Below, piece by piece: positions 9,061-22,203 of a stretch of 64,000 bases of DNA. Source of the DNA: Microcella alkaliphila. Its GTDB lineage: Bacteria > Actinomycetota > Actinomycetes > Actinomycetales > Microbacteriaceae. The stretch lies in assembly GCF_002355395.1 (NCBI RefSeq), contig NZ_AP017315.1:1426001-1490000 (forward strand), written 5' to 3'. Made by a program: the position numbers and the translations under genes. The number at the start of each line of letters is the position of its first letter. Positions within the stretch are counted from its first letter, which is position 1. Under the pieces are notes generated by a model that was given only the letters and a program-made list of their open reading frames with translations, was not told the origin of the DNA and searched no databases.

Positions 9061-10077
9061 GTGATCTCTGCCCTCAGCATCCCGAGTCCCGGCGAGGAGT
9101 GGCGCGCGTTCAACCTCGGCCAGTGGCTGCGCGACATCGGCCTGTCGTGGTTCTCGCTCGACATCACGATCAACGCTTATGCGCTCTGCATCCTGCTCGG
9201 CATCGCTGCCGCCGTGTGGCTTACCCACGTGCGCCTGACGCGGCGCGGCGCCGAGCCGTGGATTGTGCTCGACATCGCCCTGTTCGCCGTTCCGCTCGGC
9301 ATCATCGGCGGACGCATCTATCACGTGGTCACCCATCCCGCCGACTACTTCTTCCCCGGCGCCGACCTCTTGCGCGTGCTGTACATCTGGGAGGGCGGCA
9401 TGGCGATCTTCGGCGCCCTCATCGGTGGCGCCGTCGGCGCGTACATCGGCTGCCGCGTCACGGGCATCCGCTTCTGGTCGTTCGCCGACGCCCTCGCTCC
9501 GGGACTCCTCATCGCGCAGGCCTTCGGCCGGCTCGGCAACTGGTTCAATCAGGAACTGTTCGGCCTGCCCACCGACCTGCCATGGGGGCTGGAGATCGAC
9601 CGTCCGAACGCGGCGATCCCTGTGGGGCTGCCGGAGGACGTCCTGTTCCATCCGACATTCCTCTACGAGATCGTCTGGAACCTGGCCGGTGCCGCGCTGC
9701 TGTTGCTCATCGACGCGCGCCTGCGCGTGCAGTGGGGCAAGCTGCTCGGCGGCTACCTCATCTGGTACGGCGTGGGTCGCAGCGTTTTCGAGACGATCCG
9801 CCTCGACCCAAGCGAACTCTTCCTGGGCGTGCGCGTGAACGTGTGGGCTGCCTGGGCTGCGGTGCTGCTCGGCATCATCATCGTGATCGTGCAGCGTCGC
9901 CGGCATCCTGGCGCCGAACCCGGCCCCTACGTCGCTGGTCGAGGGTGGACGCCGGAGGCTGGGGTAGACTCCGAAGCCGTCTACACCGAGACGGACCTGG
10001 CCGGCAACGACGCCGCTCTGGTCGCCGAGAAATCCGGCGCACCTTCCGCCACAAGCGGACCCGCCGCGAACGCGTAA
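9061..10077 (+). CDS. lgt: Prolipoprotein diacylglyceryl transferase
   Basis: Membrane enzyme that attaches diacylglycerol to the lipobox cysteine of prelipoproteins. The 338-residue product has about seven hydrophobic segments. Key motifs are IIGGRIYHV (with the conserved His), [20 protein letters not shown], the Lgt signature [20 protein letters not shown] and [12 protein letters not shown]. After the last segment (about residue 285) there is a polar actinobacterial C-terminal extension rich in Ala, Glu and Asp. GTG 9061 has GAAAGG upstream; a TAGGCT hexamer further up may be its promoter. Confidence 0.96.
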   Translation: MISALSIPSPGEEWRAFNLGQWLRDIGLSWFSLDITINAYALCILLGIAAAVWLTHVRLTRRGAEPWIVLDIALFAVPLGIIGGRIYHVVTHPADYFFPGADLLRVLYIWEGGMAIFGALIGGAVGAYIGCRVTGIRFWSFADALAPGLLIAQAFGRLGNWFNQELFGLPTDLPWGLEIDRPNAAIPVGLPEDVLFHPTFLYEIVWNLAGAALLLLIDARLRVQWGKLLGGYLIWYGVGRSVFETIRLDPSELFLGVRVNVWAAWAAVLLGIIIVIVQRRRHPGAEPGPYVAGRGWTPEAGVDSEAVYTETDLAGNDAALVAEKSGAPSATSGPAANA

Positions 10078-10201
10078 CCGCACGGATCGCCACCACCTTG
10101 ATCCCGGTTCCCCGCTCCGCGGCGCGCGATTCCGCGCACACAGTCCCTGGGCCAGCGACGTCCCGCACCTCAGCACCAACCCATGTGAGGACGGTCCGCG
10201 C

Positions 10202-14768
<4,567 letters not shown>

Positions 14769-14776
<8 letters not shown>

Positions 14777-16226
14777 CCCCCGCGGATTCCTGAACGTGCC
14801 CGAGCGGGAGCTCCCGCCACGGCGCCCCGTGCCGATCCGGCTCATGGACTGGAAAGAGGTCTACGAGCAGGGCGACCCCGGGCAGCTCCGCCGCCAGGCG
14901 GGGCGCTGCATGGACTGCGGCATCCCGTTCTGCCACCAGGGGTGCCCCCTCGGCAACCTCATCCCCGAGTGGAACGACCTGACGTGGCGCGGCGAGGGGC
15001 GCCAGGCGATCGAGCGCCTGCACGCGACGAACAACTTCCCGGAGTTCACCGGCAAGCTCTGCCCGGCGCCGTGTGAGTCGTCGTGTGTGCTCGCGATCAA
15101 CCAGCCGGCCGTGACGATCAAGCAGGTCGAGGCGTCGATCATCGAGAACGCCTGGAACAACGGCTGGGTGCAGCCCGCTCCGCCCGAGCGACTCACCGGC
15201 AAGACCGTCGCCGTCGTCGGAAGCGGCCCAGCGGGGCTCGCTGCCGCCCAGCAGCTCACGCGCGCCGGACACACGGTCGCCGTGTTCGAGAAGGACGATC
15301 GCATCGGCGGATTGCTGCGCTACGGCATCCCGGACTTCAAGATGGAGAAGCGCCACCTCGACCAGCGCCTGACGCAGATGCAGGCCGAGGGCACGCGCTT
15401 CCGCGCCGGCGTCGAGATCGGCGTCGACATCACCTGGGCTGAGCTACGGCGCCGCTACGACGCCGTGCTGGTCGCCACGGGCGCGCCGCTTCCGCGGGAC
15501 CTTCCCATCCCGGGCCGCGACGCGCTCGGCGTGCACTTCGCGATGGAGTACCTCACGCAGGCCAACCGTGTGCAGGCCGGCGACACCGTCGCCGAGCAGA
15601 TCACGGCCGAGGGCAAGCACGTCATCGTGCTCGGCGGTGGTGACACCGGTGCGGACTGCATCGGCACCGCCCACCGCCAGGGCGCGCTCAGCGTGACGAA
15701 CCTCGCCATCGGCATGCAACCGCCGAGCGAGCGCCCCGAGAACCAGCCGTGGCCCATGCAGCCGACGCTGTTCGAGGTGCAGTCGGCCCACGAGGAGGGC
15801 GGCGAGCGCATGTACCTGGCCTCGACCGTCGAGTTCCTCACGAACGACGCGGGCGAGGTGCGCGCCGTCGTGGTGGCCGAGACCGACTTCGTCGACGGCC
15901 GCCGCGTGCCGAAGCCGGGCACCGAGCGTGAGCTGCCGGCCGACCTCGTCCTGCTGTCGCTCGGCTTCACGGGAGCCGAGACCGCGACGCTCACGGAACA
16001 GTTCCCGCTGCCCGTGGATGCGCGCGGCACGATCCGCCGGGATGCCGACTACACGACGGTCGAGCCGGGCGTCTTCGTCGCAGGCGACGCGGGACGCGGT
16101 GCGTCGCTTATCGTGTGGGCGATCGCGGAGGGCCGCGCCGCGGCCGCCGAGATCGACCGCTACCTGCAGGGCACCACCGATCTTCCCGCACCCGTGCGGG
16201 CCACAGACCGCCCCATCGCGGTCTGA
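14769..16226 (+). CDS. gltD: Glutamate synthase small subunit
   Basis: Takes electrons from NAD(P)H via FAD and two 4Fe-4S clusters and passes them to GltB. The 485-residue product has the cluster-binding [20 protein letters not shown] and [13 protein letters not shown], the FAD-binding [15 protein letters not shown], the NADPH-binding [13 protein letters not shown] and the C-terminal FAD motif [22 protein letters not shown] 14769 lies inside the gltB end, giving an 8-bp overlap and likely equal expression. A GC-rich hairpin follows directly after the stop. Confidence 0.98.
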
Positions 16227-16229
16227 CAC

Positions 16230-16249
16230 CACGGCGGCTCGCCGCCGTG
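16230..16249 (+). terminator. Hairpin after gltD
   Basis: CACGGCGG and CCGCCGTG form a perfect 8-bp stem with a CTCG loop, 4 bp after the gltD stop. There is no U-tract, as is usual for actinobacterial terminators. It separates gltBD from pyk. Confidence 0.6.
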
Positions 16250-16281
16250 TCTACCACCACCCCAACTCACTGAAGGACCCC

Positions 16282-17739
16282 ATGAGACGAGCAAAGATCG
16301 TCGCGACCCTCGGGCCGGCGACGTCGAGCTACGAGAACATTCGCGCCATCATCGAGGCGGGCGTCAACGTCGCCCGCATGAACCTCAGCCACGGCACCTA
16401 CGCCGTGCACGAAGAGGTCTACCGCAACGTGCGCCAGGCCGCGGCCGACGCGGGCCGCGCGGTTGCGGTCCTCGTCGACCTGCAGGGTCCGAAGATCCGC
16501 CTGGGCAAGTTCGCGAACGGCCCGCACGAACTGGCCGAGGGCGACATCTTCACGATCACGACCGAAGAGGTCGAGGGCACGAAAGAGCTCGTCGGGACGA
16601 CTTTCAAGGGCCTCCCTGACGACGTGAAGCCGGGCGACTTCCTGCTGATCGACGACGGCAAGGTCAAGGTGCGCGTGATCGACACCGACGGTGTGCGCGT
16701 GCGCACCGAGGTCGTCGTCGCCGGCCCCGTGTCGAACAACAAGGGCATCAACCTGCCCGGTGTCGCGGTCAACGTGCCCGCGCTGTCAGAGAAGGACGAA
16801 GACGACCTGCGCTGGGGCCTCAAGCTGGGCGCCGACTACATCGCGCTGTCCTTCGTGCGCAACGCCGACGACATCACGCGCGTGCACGAGATCATGACCG
16901 AGGAGGGGCGCCGCATCCCCGTCATCGCGAAGATCGAGAAGCCGCAGGCGGTCGACGCGCTCGAGGGCATTGTCGACGCTTTCGACGGCATCATGGTCGC
17001 CCGTGGTGACCTCGGGGTCGAGTTGCCGCTCGAGGCGGTGCCGATCGTGCAGAAGCGCGCCGTCGAGCTCGCCCGCCGCATGGCGAAGCCGGTCATCGTC
17101 GCTACCCAGATGCTCGAGTCGATGATCTCGAGCCCCATTCCGACGCGCGCCGAGACCTCCGACGTCGCGAACGCGGTGCTCGACGGCGCCGACGCCGTCA
17201 TGCTCTCGGGCGAGACCAGCGTGGGCGAGTTCCCGGTGATCACGGTGTCGACCATGGCCCGCATCGTCGATTCGACGGAGGAGCACGGCCTCGAGCGCAT
17301 CCCGCCGCTTGGTACGAAGCCGCGCACCCAGGGTGGGGTGATTACGCTTGCCGCCGCCGAGGTGGCCGACTTCGTCGAGGCGAAGTACGTGTGCGTGTTC
17401 ACCGAGTCGGGAGACTCGGCTCGCCGCATGAGCCGCCTGCGTTTCCGCATTCCCATGAAGGCGTTCACGCCCGACGCGGCCATTCAGCGTCGCATGGCGC
17501 TGACCTGGGGCATCGAGTCGTTCCTCGTCAAGCGCGTCACCCACACCGACGCGATGTACCGCCAGGTCGACGAGGCGCTGCTCGGCAACAACCTCGCGGT
17601 GAAGGGCGATAAGGTCGTTGTGATCTCGGGTTCGCCTCCCGGAATCCCGGGCGGCACGAACGACATCCGGGTGCACACCGTCGGTGACACGATCGGCACT
17701 GAGCTGCCGGCGTGGCTGGCCGGCGCGAGCGTCGAGTAG
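16282..17739 (+). CDS. pyk: Pyruvate kinase
   Basis: Converts phosphoenolpyruvate and ADP to pyruvate and ATP, the last step of glycolysis. The 485-residue product begins [32 protein letters not shown] follows, then a B domain (about residues 70-165) and the active-site segment [49 protein letters not shown] and [14 protein letters not shown] complete the barrel, and a C-terminal allosteric domain carries [23 protein letters not shown] 16282 gives the family N-terminus. It stands alone between two hairpin terminators. Confidence 0.98.
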   Translation: MRRAKIVATLGPATSSYENIRAIIEAGVNVARMNLSHGTYAVHEEVYRNVRQAAADAGRAVAVLVDLQGPKIRLGKFANGPHELAEGDIFTITTEEVEGTKELVGTTFKGLPDDVKPGDFLLIDDGKVKVRVIDTDGVRVRTEVVVAGPVSNNKGINLPGVAVNVPALSEKDEDDLRWGLKLGADYIALSFVRNADDITRVHEIMTEEGRRIPVIAKIEKPQAVDALEGIVDAFDGIMVARGDLGVELPLEAVPIVQKRAVELARRMAKPVIVATQMLESMISSPIPTRAETSDVANAVLDGADAVMLSGETSVGEFPVITVSTMARIVDSTEEHGLERIPPLGTKPRTQGGVITLAAAEVADFVEAKYVCVFTESGDSARRMSRLRFRIPMKAFTPDAAIQRRMALTWGIESFLVKRVTHTDAMYRQVDEALLGNNLAVKGDKVVVISGSPPGIPGGTNDIRVHTVGDTIGTELPAWLAGASVE

Positions 17740-17760
17740 CCGCCGCGCGCATCCCGCAAC

Positions 17761-17810
17761 ACGACACGGCCCCGATCAGCGCCATCAGGCGCGGTCGGGG
17801 CCGTTGTCGT
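17761..17810 (+). terminator. Hairpin terminator after pyk
   Basis: CGGCCCCGA and TCGGGGCCG pair perfectly, with a further inner GGCG/CGCC contact and outer ACGACA/TTGTCGT pairing with one bulge. The structure starts about 20 bp after the pyk stop. No long U-run follows. Confidence 0.75.
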
Positions 17811-17863
17811 GACGTCTGTGCACTCCCGCGGCGCGGTGGCTGAGTGCTCGATAGGGTTTGAGG

Positions 17864-18112
17864 ATGTCTCCGATCCGTTCGCGACGTGCCGTCACCCTCC
17901 GAATTGTGTCCGTGGGCGGGGGAGTCGTTCTCGTCGGCGTCTTCGTGGCGTGGCTCGTGCTGCGCCAAAACGACGCGATTCGGCCCCTTGTCGCCATGGA
18001 CTCTGCCCTGGGGTGGGTGGCGCAGATTGGCGCATATTTCGTCCTCATGGCGGGGGTAGCGTTGCTCGCGCACGGCGTGTTTGGCCGAAGCACGGACGAG
18101 CCGAGCGGCTGA
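17864..18112 (+). CDS. Small membrane protein of unknown function
   Basis: An 82-residue hypothetical protein that I do not recognise. It has a basic N-terminus (SPIRSRRAVTLR), a first membrane segment of about 19 residues (IVSVGGGVVLVGVFVAWLV), a short polar loop (LRQNDAIRPLVAMDSA) and a second segment (WVAQIGAYFVLMAGVALLA). A polar tail ends in STDEPSG. ATG 17864 is preferred to the in-frame TTG two codons upstream. It is the last chromosomal gene before the IS701-type element and the tRNA-linked island. High-GC codon use is like its neighbours. Confidence 0.6.
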   Translation: MSPIRSRRAVTLRIVSVGGGVVLVGVFVAWLVLRQNDAIRPLVAMDSALGWVAQIGAYFVLMAGVALLAHGVFGRSTDEPSG

Positions 18113-18125
18113 TTCTCACCCCTAG

Positions 18126-19525
18126 TAGTACTTGGTTAGGTTGGTCCGGCTCGTTGACAGTAGGGGCAGCATGACATGAGACGGATGACCGCGGTTTGGA
18201 GTTCGCGGAGAGTCTCGTAGAACGTCAGGCTGCCCCGCGGGCTTTTGGGTCGGCGGTGAGGCGCTGGAGTGTGATGAACAGGTGCGCGGCGGTGACGAGG
18301 GTGACGTGGTGGTGCCAGCCGGGGAAGGTGCGGCCTTCGAAGTGGTCCAGGCCGAGGCCGTGTTTGAGTTCGCGGTAGTCGTGCTCGATGCGCCAGCGGA
18401 TCTTCCCGAGCCGGACCAGCTCGGCGATCGGGGTGTCCTCTGGGAGGGTGGAGAGCCGGTAGTCGGTCGGCTCGGCGGCGTCGTCGGGCCATTCGACGAG
18501 TAGCCAGCAGTCGGGCAGTGATCCGTCGGGGTTCTTGGGGAGGTTCCGGTTCGCGGGACGGACCCGAGACGCGGCGAATCGGCTGGTCATGGTCCCTTTG
18601 GAGCCTTGCCGCCAGGACGCGTTCTCGAACGCGTCTGCGGGCAGGCCCTGGGCGTAGGTCTTCGCTTGGACCGGGGCGGTCTGGTAGCTCGCGATGCTGA
18701 ACGGCCGGCCCTTCTTCCCGGTCGGTGCGGGCATCTCGAACCGGGCGTCAGCGTCGTGGAGGCTGGTGGATGACTTCACCTGCACCACGTACGGGATCTC
18801 CCGTTCGGTGAGCCCGGTGCGGAAGTAGCCGATCTCGCCGTACCCGGCATCGCCGACCATCACCGGCGGTGTGAGCCCCCAGGTCGCGGCTTCGTCGATC
18901 ATCTCCAGCGCCAGCTCCCATTTCGGGCGGTGCCGGAGCGTGTCGGGGATCTGCGCCTTGATCCGCCGGGCCGCGACCTGCGCGGCGTGTTCGTTGGTGT
19001 CCGAGCAGGTGTCGTCCCACGCCTCGGGCAGGAACAACCGCCAGTCCAGCGGGCACGATGCCTGGTCGGTGACCGCGTGGATCGAGACACCGATCTGCAC
19101 GTTCCCGATCTTCCCGAGCGTGCCGGAGTACTGCCTTGCGACCCCCGGCGAGGCAGGGCCGTCCTTGACGAACCCGGTGTCATCGACCACCCACGCCTCC
19201 GGCCCGATCACGGAGACCGCCTTGCGGGCCAGCAGGCGACGCACCGGCTCGACCGGCCACGGCGACGAGGACACGAACTGCTGCAACTGCTGGTAATCGA
19301 TTCCAAGCCGGTCGCCCATCGGCTGCATCGACTTGCGCCGCCCCTCGAGCATCAGCCCCTGGAGATACAGGCCGCCCTTGGCCCGCTGATCCTTCCGCGC
19401 CAGCGACGCGAACACGTCGCCCACGAAGTTGTCCAGCTCAGCCCGCACCCGCTCGATCTCATCCGCCCGCACGCCGTGAGGTTAACAGTCCGCAGGACCA
19501 TTAACAAGAACCTAACCAAGTACTA
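18126..19525 (-). mobile_element. IS701-type insertion sequence
   Basis: The 1400-bp element is bounded by 17-bp perfect inverted repeats, TAGTACTTGGTTAGGTT at the left and its complement at the right. CTAG flanks both ends (18122-18125 and 19526-19529). CTAG duplications of 4 bp are what I recall for the IS701 family, so this looks like a clean insertion. It carries one transposase on the minus strand. It sits between the last chromosomal gene and the partial tRNA copy that marks the left end of the island, so it lies just outside the island. Confidence 0.88.
18225..19472 (-). CDS. IS701-family transposase
   Basis: A 415-residue DDE transposase. WVVDDTGFVKDG carries the first catalytic Asp region, with ARQYSGTLGKIGNVQIGVS after it, the classic IS701 signature. 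VMVGDAGYGEIGYFRTGL holds the second Asp, and IRWRIEHDYRELKHGLGLDH the catalytic Glu region. The length is normal for an intact family member and no frameshift is seen, so it may be active. GTG 19472 begins MRADEIERVR. The 80-bp stretch between its stop and the left inverted repeat has no gene. Confidence 0.9.
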   Translation of the reverse strand: MRADEIERVRAELDNFVGDVFASLARKDQRAKGGLYLQGLMLEGRRKSMQPMGDRLGIDYQQLQQFVSSSPWPVEPVRRLLARKAVSVIGPEAWVVDDTGFVKDGPASPGVARQYSGTLGKIGNVQIGVSIHAVTDQASCPLDWRLFLPEAWDDTCSDTNEHAAQVAARRIKAQIPDTLRHRPKWELALEMIDEAATWGLTPPVMVGDAGYGEIGYFRTGLTEREIPYVVQVKSSTSLHDADARFEMPAPTGKKGRPFSIASYQTAPVQAKTYAQGLPADAFENASWRQGSKGTMTSRFAASRVRPANRNLPKNPDGSLPDCWLLVEWPDDAAEPTDYRLSTLPEDTPIAELVRLGKIRWRIEHDYRELKHGLGLDHFEGRTFPGWHHHVTLVTAAHLFITLQRLTADPKARGAA

Positions 19526-19541
19526 CTAGGGGGTGTTGTGA

Positions 19542-19568
19542 GTACCGGCCGTGGGACTCGAACCCACA
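19542..19568 (-). repeat. Partial copy of tRNA-Leu 3' end, candidate attachment site
   Basis: These 27 bp match 32149-32175, the 3' end of the intact tRNA-Leu(CAA), at 26 of 27 positions (C at 19550 against T at 32157), in the same orientation. The match covers the acceptor 3' strand and the whole T arm and stops at the T-stem boundary. This is the usual footprint left when an integrase recombines into the 3' end of a tRNA gene. No 5' tRNA half is present, so it is not a functional tRNA. Confidence 0.8.
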
Positions 19569-19594
19569 TTTGACCGGCGTGTCGCACCCAAAAT

Positions 19595-19615
19595 CCGCGT
19601 AATTCCGCGGTTTTT
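19595..19615 (+). terminator. Small hairpin followed by T-run
   Basis: CCGCG and CGCGG form a 5-bp stem with a 6-nt loop, followed by TTTTT. It lies 27 bp inside the left attachment repeat. The 309-bp stretch 19533-19841 contains this hairpin, the attachment repeat and a small dyad at 19659-19674, but no gene. Confidence 0.35.
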
Positions 19616-19841
19616 GTGAGGCGCTGAAGGTGTCCGAAACCTAGTTTTGCAACACTTTTGTGGCACGTACCACACGGCCATCACACAAAATCGGCATCCC
19701 CCTGGGGGTATCGACGCTCATCTTCCAGCCTACGCCGCGACGGTGACATTCCCCGCGCCGCAAAGGCGTCGGCGCGCCCCGAGGCGCCCGCCGCGGTGAC
19801 CGCCATCCCGGCTGCCGGAACATCCGCGCATAGACCCGGGT

Positions 19842-20213
19842 ATGACCGACACCACTCTCGACGACAGCCCGATGCTGCTCACCGTCGACGAAGCCGCCGG
19901 CCGGTTGCGGGTTCACGCGACGACGCTGCGGAAACTGATCGCGGACAAGGAGCTCGGCTGTGTCCGCATCGGCCGCAAGGTGATGGTCACCCCCGACCAG
20001 ATCACCGAGTTCATCGACGAGAACCGCAAAGCAGCGGTTCGGCCCGAACCTCCCACCCCGGAGGAGGCCGCCGCAGCTGTTGTGCTCGCCGAAGCCGAAC
20101 TCGAGGCCGCCCGCACGGTCGCGATCGCCGCGATGACCGCGCGCGCCAAAGAACGCGCCGAGAACCCCTGGGGTCGCTCCATTCGCGGGAAGCGGCGCGT
20201 CACCGCGGCGTGA
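19842..20213 (+). CDS. Excisionase-family helix-turn-helix protein
   Basis: A 123-residue DNA-binding protein. MLLTVDEAAGRLRVHATTLRKLIADKELGCVRIGRKVMVT (residues about 10-50, interrupted here only for reading) is the MerR-like winged-helix domain shared by excisionases and AlpA-type regulators. The rest, rich in Ala and Glu (about 75-105), is probably helical, and the C-terminus is basic (GKRRVTAA). In integrative elements such proteins direct excision or control the integrase gene. It lies 273 bp inside the left attachment repeat. It ends 6 bp from the convergent nuclease gene. A plasmid-type regulator is the alternative. Confidence 0.75.
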   Translation: MTDTTLDDSPMLLTVDEAAGRLRVHATTLRKLIADKELGCVRIGRKVMVTPDQITEFIDENRKAAVRPEPPTPEEAAAAVVLAEAELEAARTVAIAAMTARAKERAENPWGRSIRGKRRVTAA

Positions 20214-20219
20214 TCGAGG

Positions 20220-21113
20220 TCAGAGCCCCGATGCGTAGAACTGAGCTGCGAGCTCGTTGACCGGCCGCAGGGTGCCTTCTTCGGCGCTGTAGACGAACAG
20301 GGCGACGCCAGCTCTGTCGGCGAACTCGATCGCGCCGGCGGCGTATCCGGTCGACGTGAAGAACAATGCCGTGCGGTGATCGGTAGAGGCGACGCCGGCA
20401 AGTTCGCGGACCTCGCCGACGCCAACCATGCCGGTGTAGTGCTTCACCTGGGCGATGTAATCCTGGGAGGCGACGTCGATGCCGCCATCGGACGTGTACT
20501 GCGTGACGTCCGCGGTGACATCGCCAAGCGACCGCATCCACTGCGCGACAAGCCGCTCGGCGCCCTGCGGCGACACCCCGAACGGTTGCGGCTCCGGGCC
20601 CCTCAGATCACCGACGGCGACACCGGCAGCTTCCGCAGCGCGGCGACGTTCCGCCAGATGCGCTTCGCGAAGAGCGCGAAGCCGGGCCTGCTCCGCCTCC
20701 CGCTCCACACGACGTTCGGTTTGCAGCTGCTCAAGGCGTGCCGCGAAGTGCTCGCGCACGCTCGCCATACCCCAGTAGTACGCCTTCTCGTACAGGGCGG
20801 GAACCGCCTTGGCGCGGCGAACGGTGAGCACGATCCACACCACGCCGAGTGCCACTGCCGTGAGCGCAACCAGCCACCCGAGATCCGGCACCAGGAACGC
20901 CGCCATGAACGCGACGATCGCCGCCGCCAGCCACGTGCCGGTTCGGAAGTAGGCGCCGTCCGCGAGCCGCCGCGCCGTCTCCACCATTCGGCCGGCGATG
21001 GCGCCGTCCTCGTCATCCCAGTCGCCGGCCGCGATCGCAGCGTCGGCGAAACGTCGCCCCTCGTTCTCGGCAGCGAGCTTGACGGATCGCTCACGGCTGG
21101 TCAGTTCGGTCAC
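20220..21113 (-). CDS. Membrane-anchored restriction endonuclease-like protein (Mrr_cat)
   Basis: A 297-residue protein in three parts. After a polar N-terminus come two membrane segments (about residues 61-75 and 79-98). A charged, probably coiled-coil stretch follows (about 120-165, rich in Glu, Arg and Ala), then an Mrr-type nuclease domain (about 178-285). The PD-(D/E)xK core is DGGIDV (Asp213) and AQVKHY (Gln222-x-Lys224), with FFTSTGYAAGAIEFA behind it. Mrr-type proteins cut modified or foreign DNA. GTG 21113 is chosen because the N-terminus VTELTSRERS then starts cleanly; an in-frame TTG at 21191 would add 26 low-complexity residues. Divergent from the phosphoesterase. The defence role is inferred. 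Confidence 0.72.
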   Translation of the reverse strand: MTELTSRERSVKLAAENEGRRFADAAIAAGDWDDEDGAIAGRMVETARRLADGAYFRTGTWLAAAIVAFMAAFLVPDLGWLVALTAVALGVVWIVLTVRRAKAVPALYEKAYYWGMASVREHFAARLEQLQTERRVEREAEQARLRALREAHLAERRRAAEAAGVAVGDLRGPEPQPFGVSPQGAERLVAQWMRSLGDVTADVTQYTSDGGIDVASQDYIAQVKHYTGMVGVGEVRELAGVASTDHRTALFFTSTGYAAGAIEFADRAGVALFVYSAEEGTLRPVNELAAQFYASGL

Positions 21114-21185
21114 AATCGGCAGACTACGCGGCACCGGCGACGCGGCACTGGCGCTGGCCGCAACGCGTGATGCGTTGTCGCTGTG

Positions 21186-21222
21186 TCTCAACTAAGTGGA
21201 TAGCGATCTCAACTGAGTTGAG
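21186..21222. promoter_or_regulatory. Repeated dyad between nuclease and phosphoesterase genes
   Basis: TCTCAACTAAGT (21186-21197) and TCTCAACTGAGT (21207-21218) match at 11 of 12 positions and are 21 bp apart, two helical turns. The second forms a palindrome, CTCAACTGAGTTGAG (21208-21222). The site lies in the divergent promoter region of the Mrr-type nuclease and the phosphoesterase, as expected for an operator controlling both. The regulator is unknown; the excisionase-like or XRE proteins nearby are candidates. Confidence 0.4.
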
Positions 21223-21284
21223 AATCCGCGCCCGGATTGCCCGTTCCGGCCTGTGCTCGCGCCCGCGCCGCGCACAGTCCCGTC

Positions 21285-22091
21285 ATGGACTCTCTCGCCC
21301 TCCCGTCCCGCGTCGCGGTTGCGGGCGACTGGCACGGCTCACGCGTGTGGGTGCAGTCCGTGCTGGCTTCGATTCGTCGCGCTGACGCTGAGGTGAGGGA
21401 CGTCCTCCATGTCGGAGACTTCGGGCTGTGGCCGGCGGACACGTACCTCGACGCGGTCGACTACTGGGCTGAACGCACAGGGCTTCGCCTGTGGGTGACC
21501 CCGGGCAACCATGACGACTGGGATCAGCTCGAGGCGCCGTTCGGCCGCGGCGACGTCGCGCGCGTGTCGGAATGGGTGACGTTCCTGCCTCGCGGATTCC
21601 GGTTCACCGTCGGGGACCGCACCGCGGTCAGCTTCGGCGGCGCCGCCAGTCACGACCGCGCGTGGCGGCGCACGCAACGGTCGAAGCATCCGATCTGGTG
21701 GCCGCAGGAAATCGCCACGGACGCCGAGGTGGCAGCGGCCGTCGGCGGGGGATCGGCAGACCTGCTCGTCACCCACGACGTCCCCACCACCGTGCTGCCC
21801 GCGGTCGCGGCCGTCCTCGACCGTAGAAACGGCGAAGACGCCCCAGAGGACGCCGCCTACGTGCACGCTTCCGCCCGGCAGATTGATGCCGTGCGCGCCG
21901 CCGTGCGACCTCTCCTGCACGTACACGGCCACACCCACGTACACGAGATCGGCGACGTCGACACCGACCACGGTCCCGTCCGCACGCTCGCCCTCACCAA
22001 CGAACGCCGCCACGGCAACATCGCGTTCCTCGACGCCGACACGCTCGACGTGCGGACGTTGACGAAAGAGGAACTGCGGTTGGCGTGGTGA
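21285..22091 (+). CDS. Calcineurin-like metallophosphoesterase
   Basis: A 268-residue cytosolic phosphoesterase with all family motifs in order: GDWHGS (Asp15, His17), LHVGDFG (Asp45), TPGNHDDW (Asn75, His76), LLVTHDVPT and VHGHTHVH. These bind two metal ions. The substrate could be a nucleotide, a nucleic acid or a phosphoprotein and cannot be read from sequence. ATG 21285 is the first start giving the motif-containing N-terminus. It is divergent from the Mrr-type nuclease across a 170-bp region that carries a repeated dyad, and it precedes hipBA in the same direction. Confidence 0.82.
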   Translation: MDSLALPSRVAVAGDWHGSRVWVQSVLASIRRADAEVRDVLHVGDFGLWPADTYLDAVDYWAERTGLRLWVTPGNHDDWDQLEAPFGRGDVARVSEWVTFLPRGFRFTVGDRTAVSFGGAASHDRAWRRTQRSKHPIWWPQEIATDAEVAAAVGGGSADLLVTHDVPTTVLPAVAAVLDRRNGEDAPEDAAYVHASARQIDAVRAAVRPLLHVHGHTHVHEIGDVDTDHGPVRTLALTNERRHGNIAFLDADTLDVRTLTKEELRLAW

Positions 22092-22135
22092 CGGTGCGGG
22101 GTTGCAGTGAGGAACGATGCCGCGCATAGCCAATT

Positions 22136-22184
22136 TGATAGCTAAACCTGCCATTTTGGTCTAGTCTGGCAGTGACAGCTATCA
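22136..22184. promoter_or_regulatory. Candidate hipB operator, nested 49-bp dyad
   Basis: TGATAGCT (22136-22143) pairs with AGCTATCA (22177-22184), and CTGCCA (22148-22153) pairs with TGGCAG (22167-22172). Both dyads share the same centre at 22160. The block is AT-richer than its surroundings and lies 20 bp before hipB. HipB-type antitoxins usually bind such palindromes and repress their own operon. Confidence 0.55.
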
Positions 22185-22203
22185 GTCAGTTGGGGGTGAA
22201 GGT

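Noticed and set aside
10078..10201. A riboswitch or leader RNA before gltB
   Set aside because: GC-rich segment with weak self-pairing only; no match to known glutamine or other riboswitch motifs that I can recognise.
19542..19625. A possible second tRNA gene at the left repeat
   Set aside because: Only the T arm and 3' acceptor strand are present; no anticodon arm or 5' acceptor strand can be folded.
19641..19916. A 91-codon minus-strand frame near the left end of the island
   Set aside because: Overlaps the start of the excisionase-like gene, lacks motifs and is probably chance.
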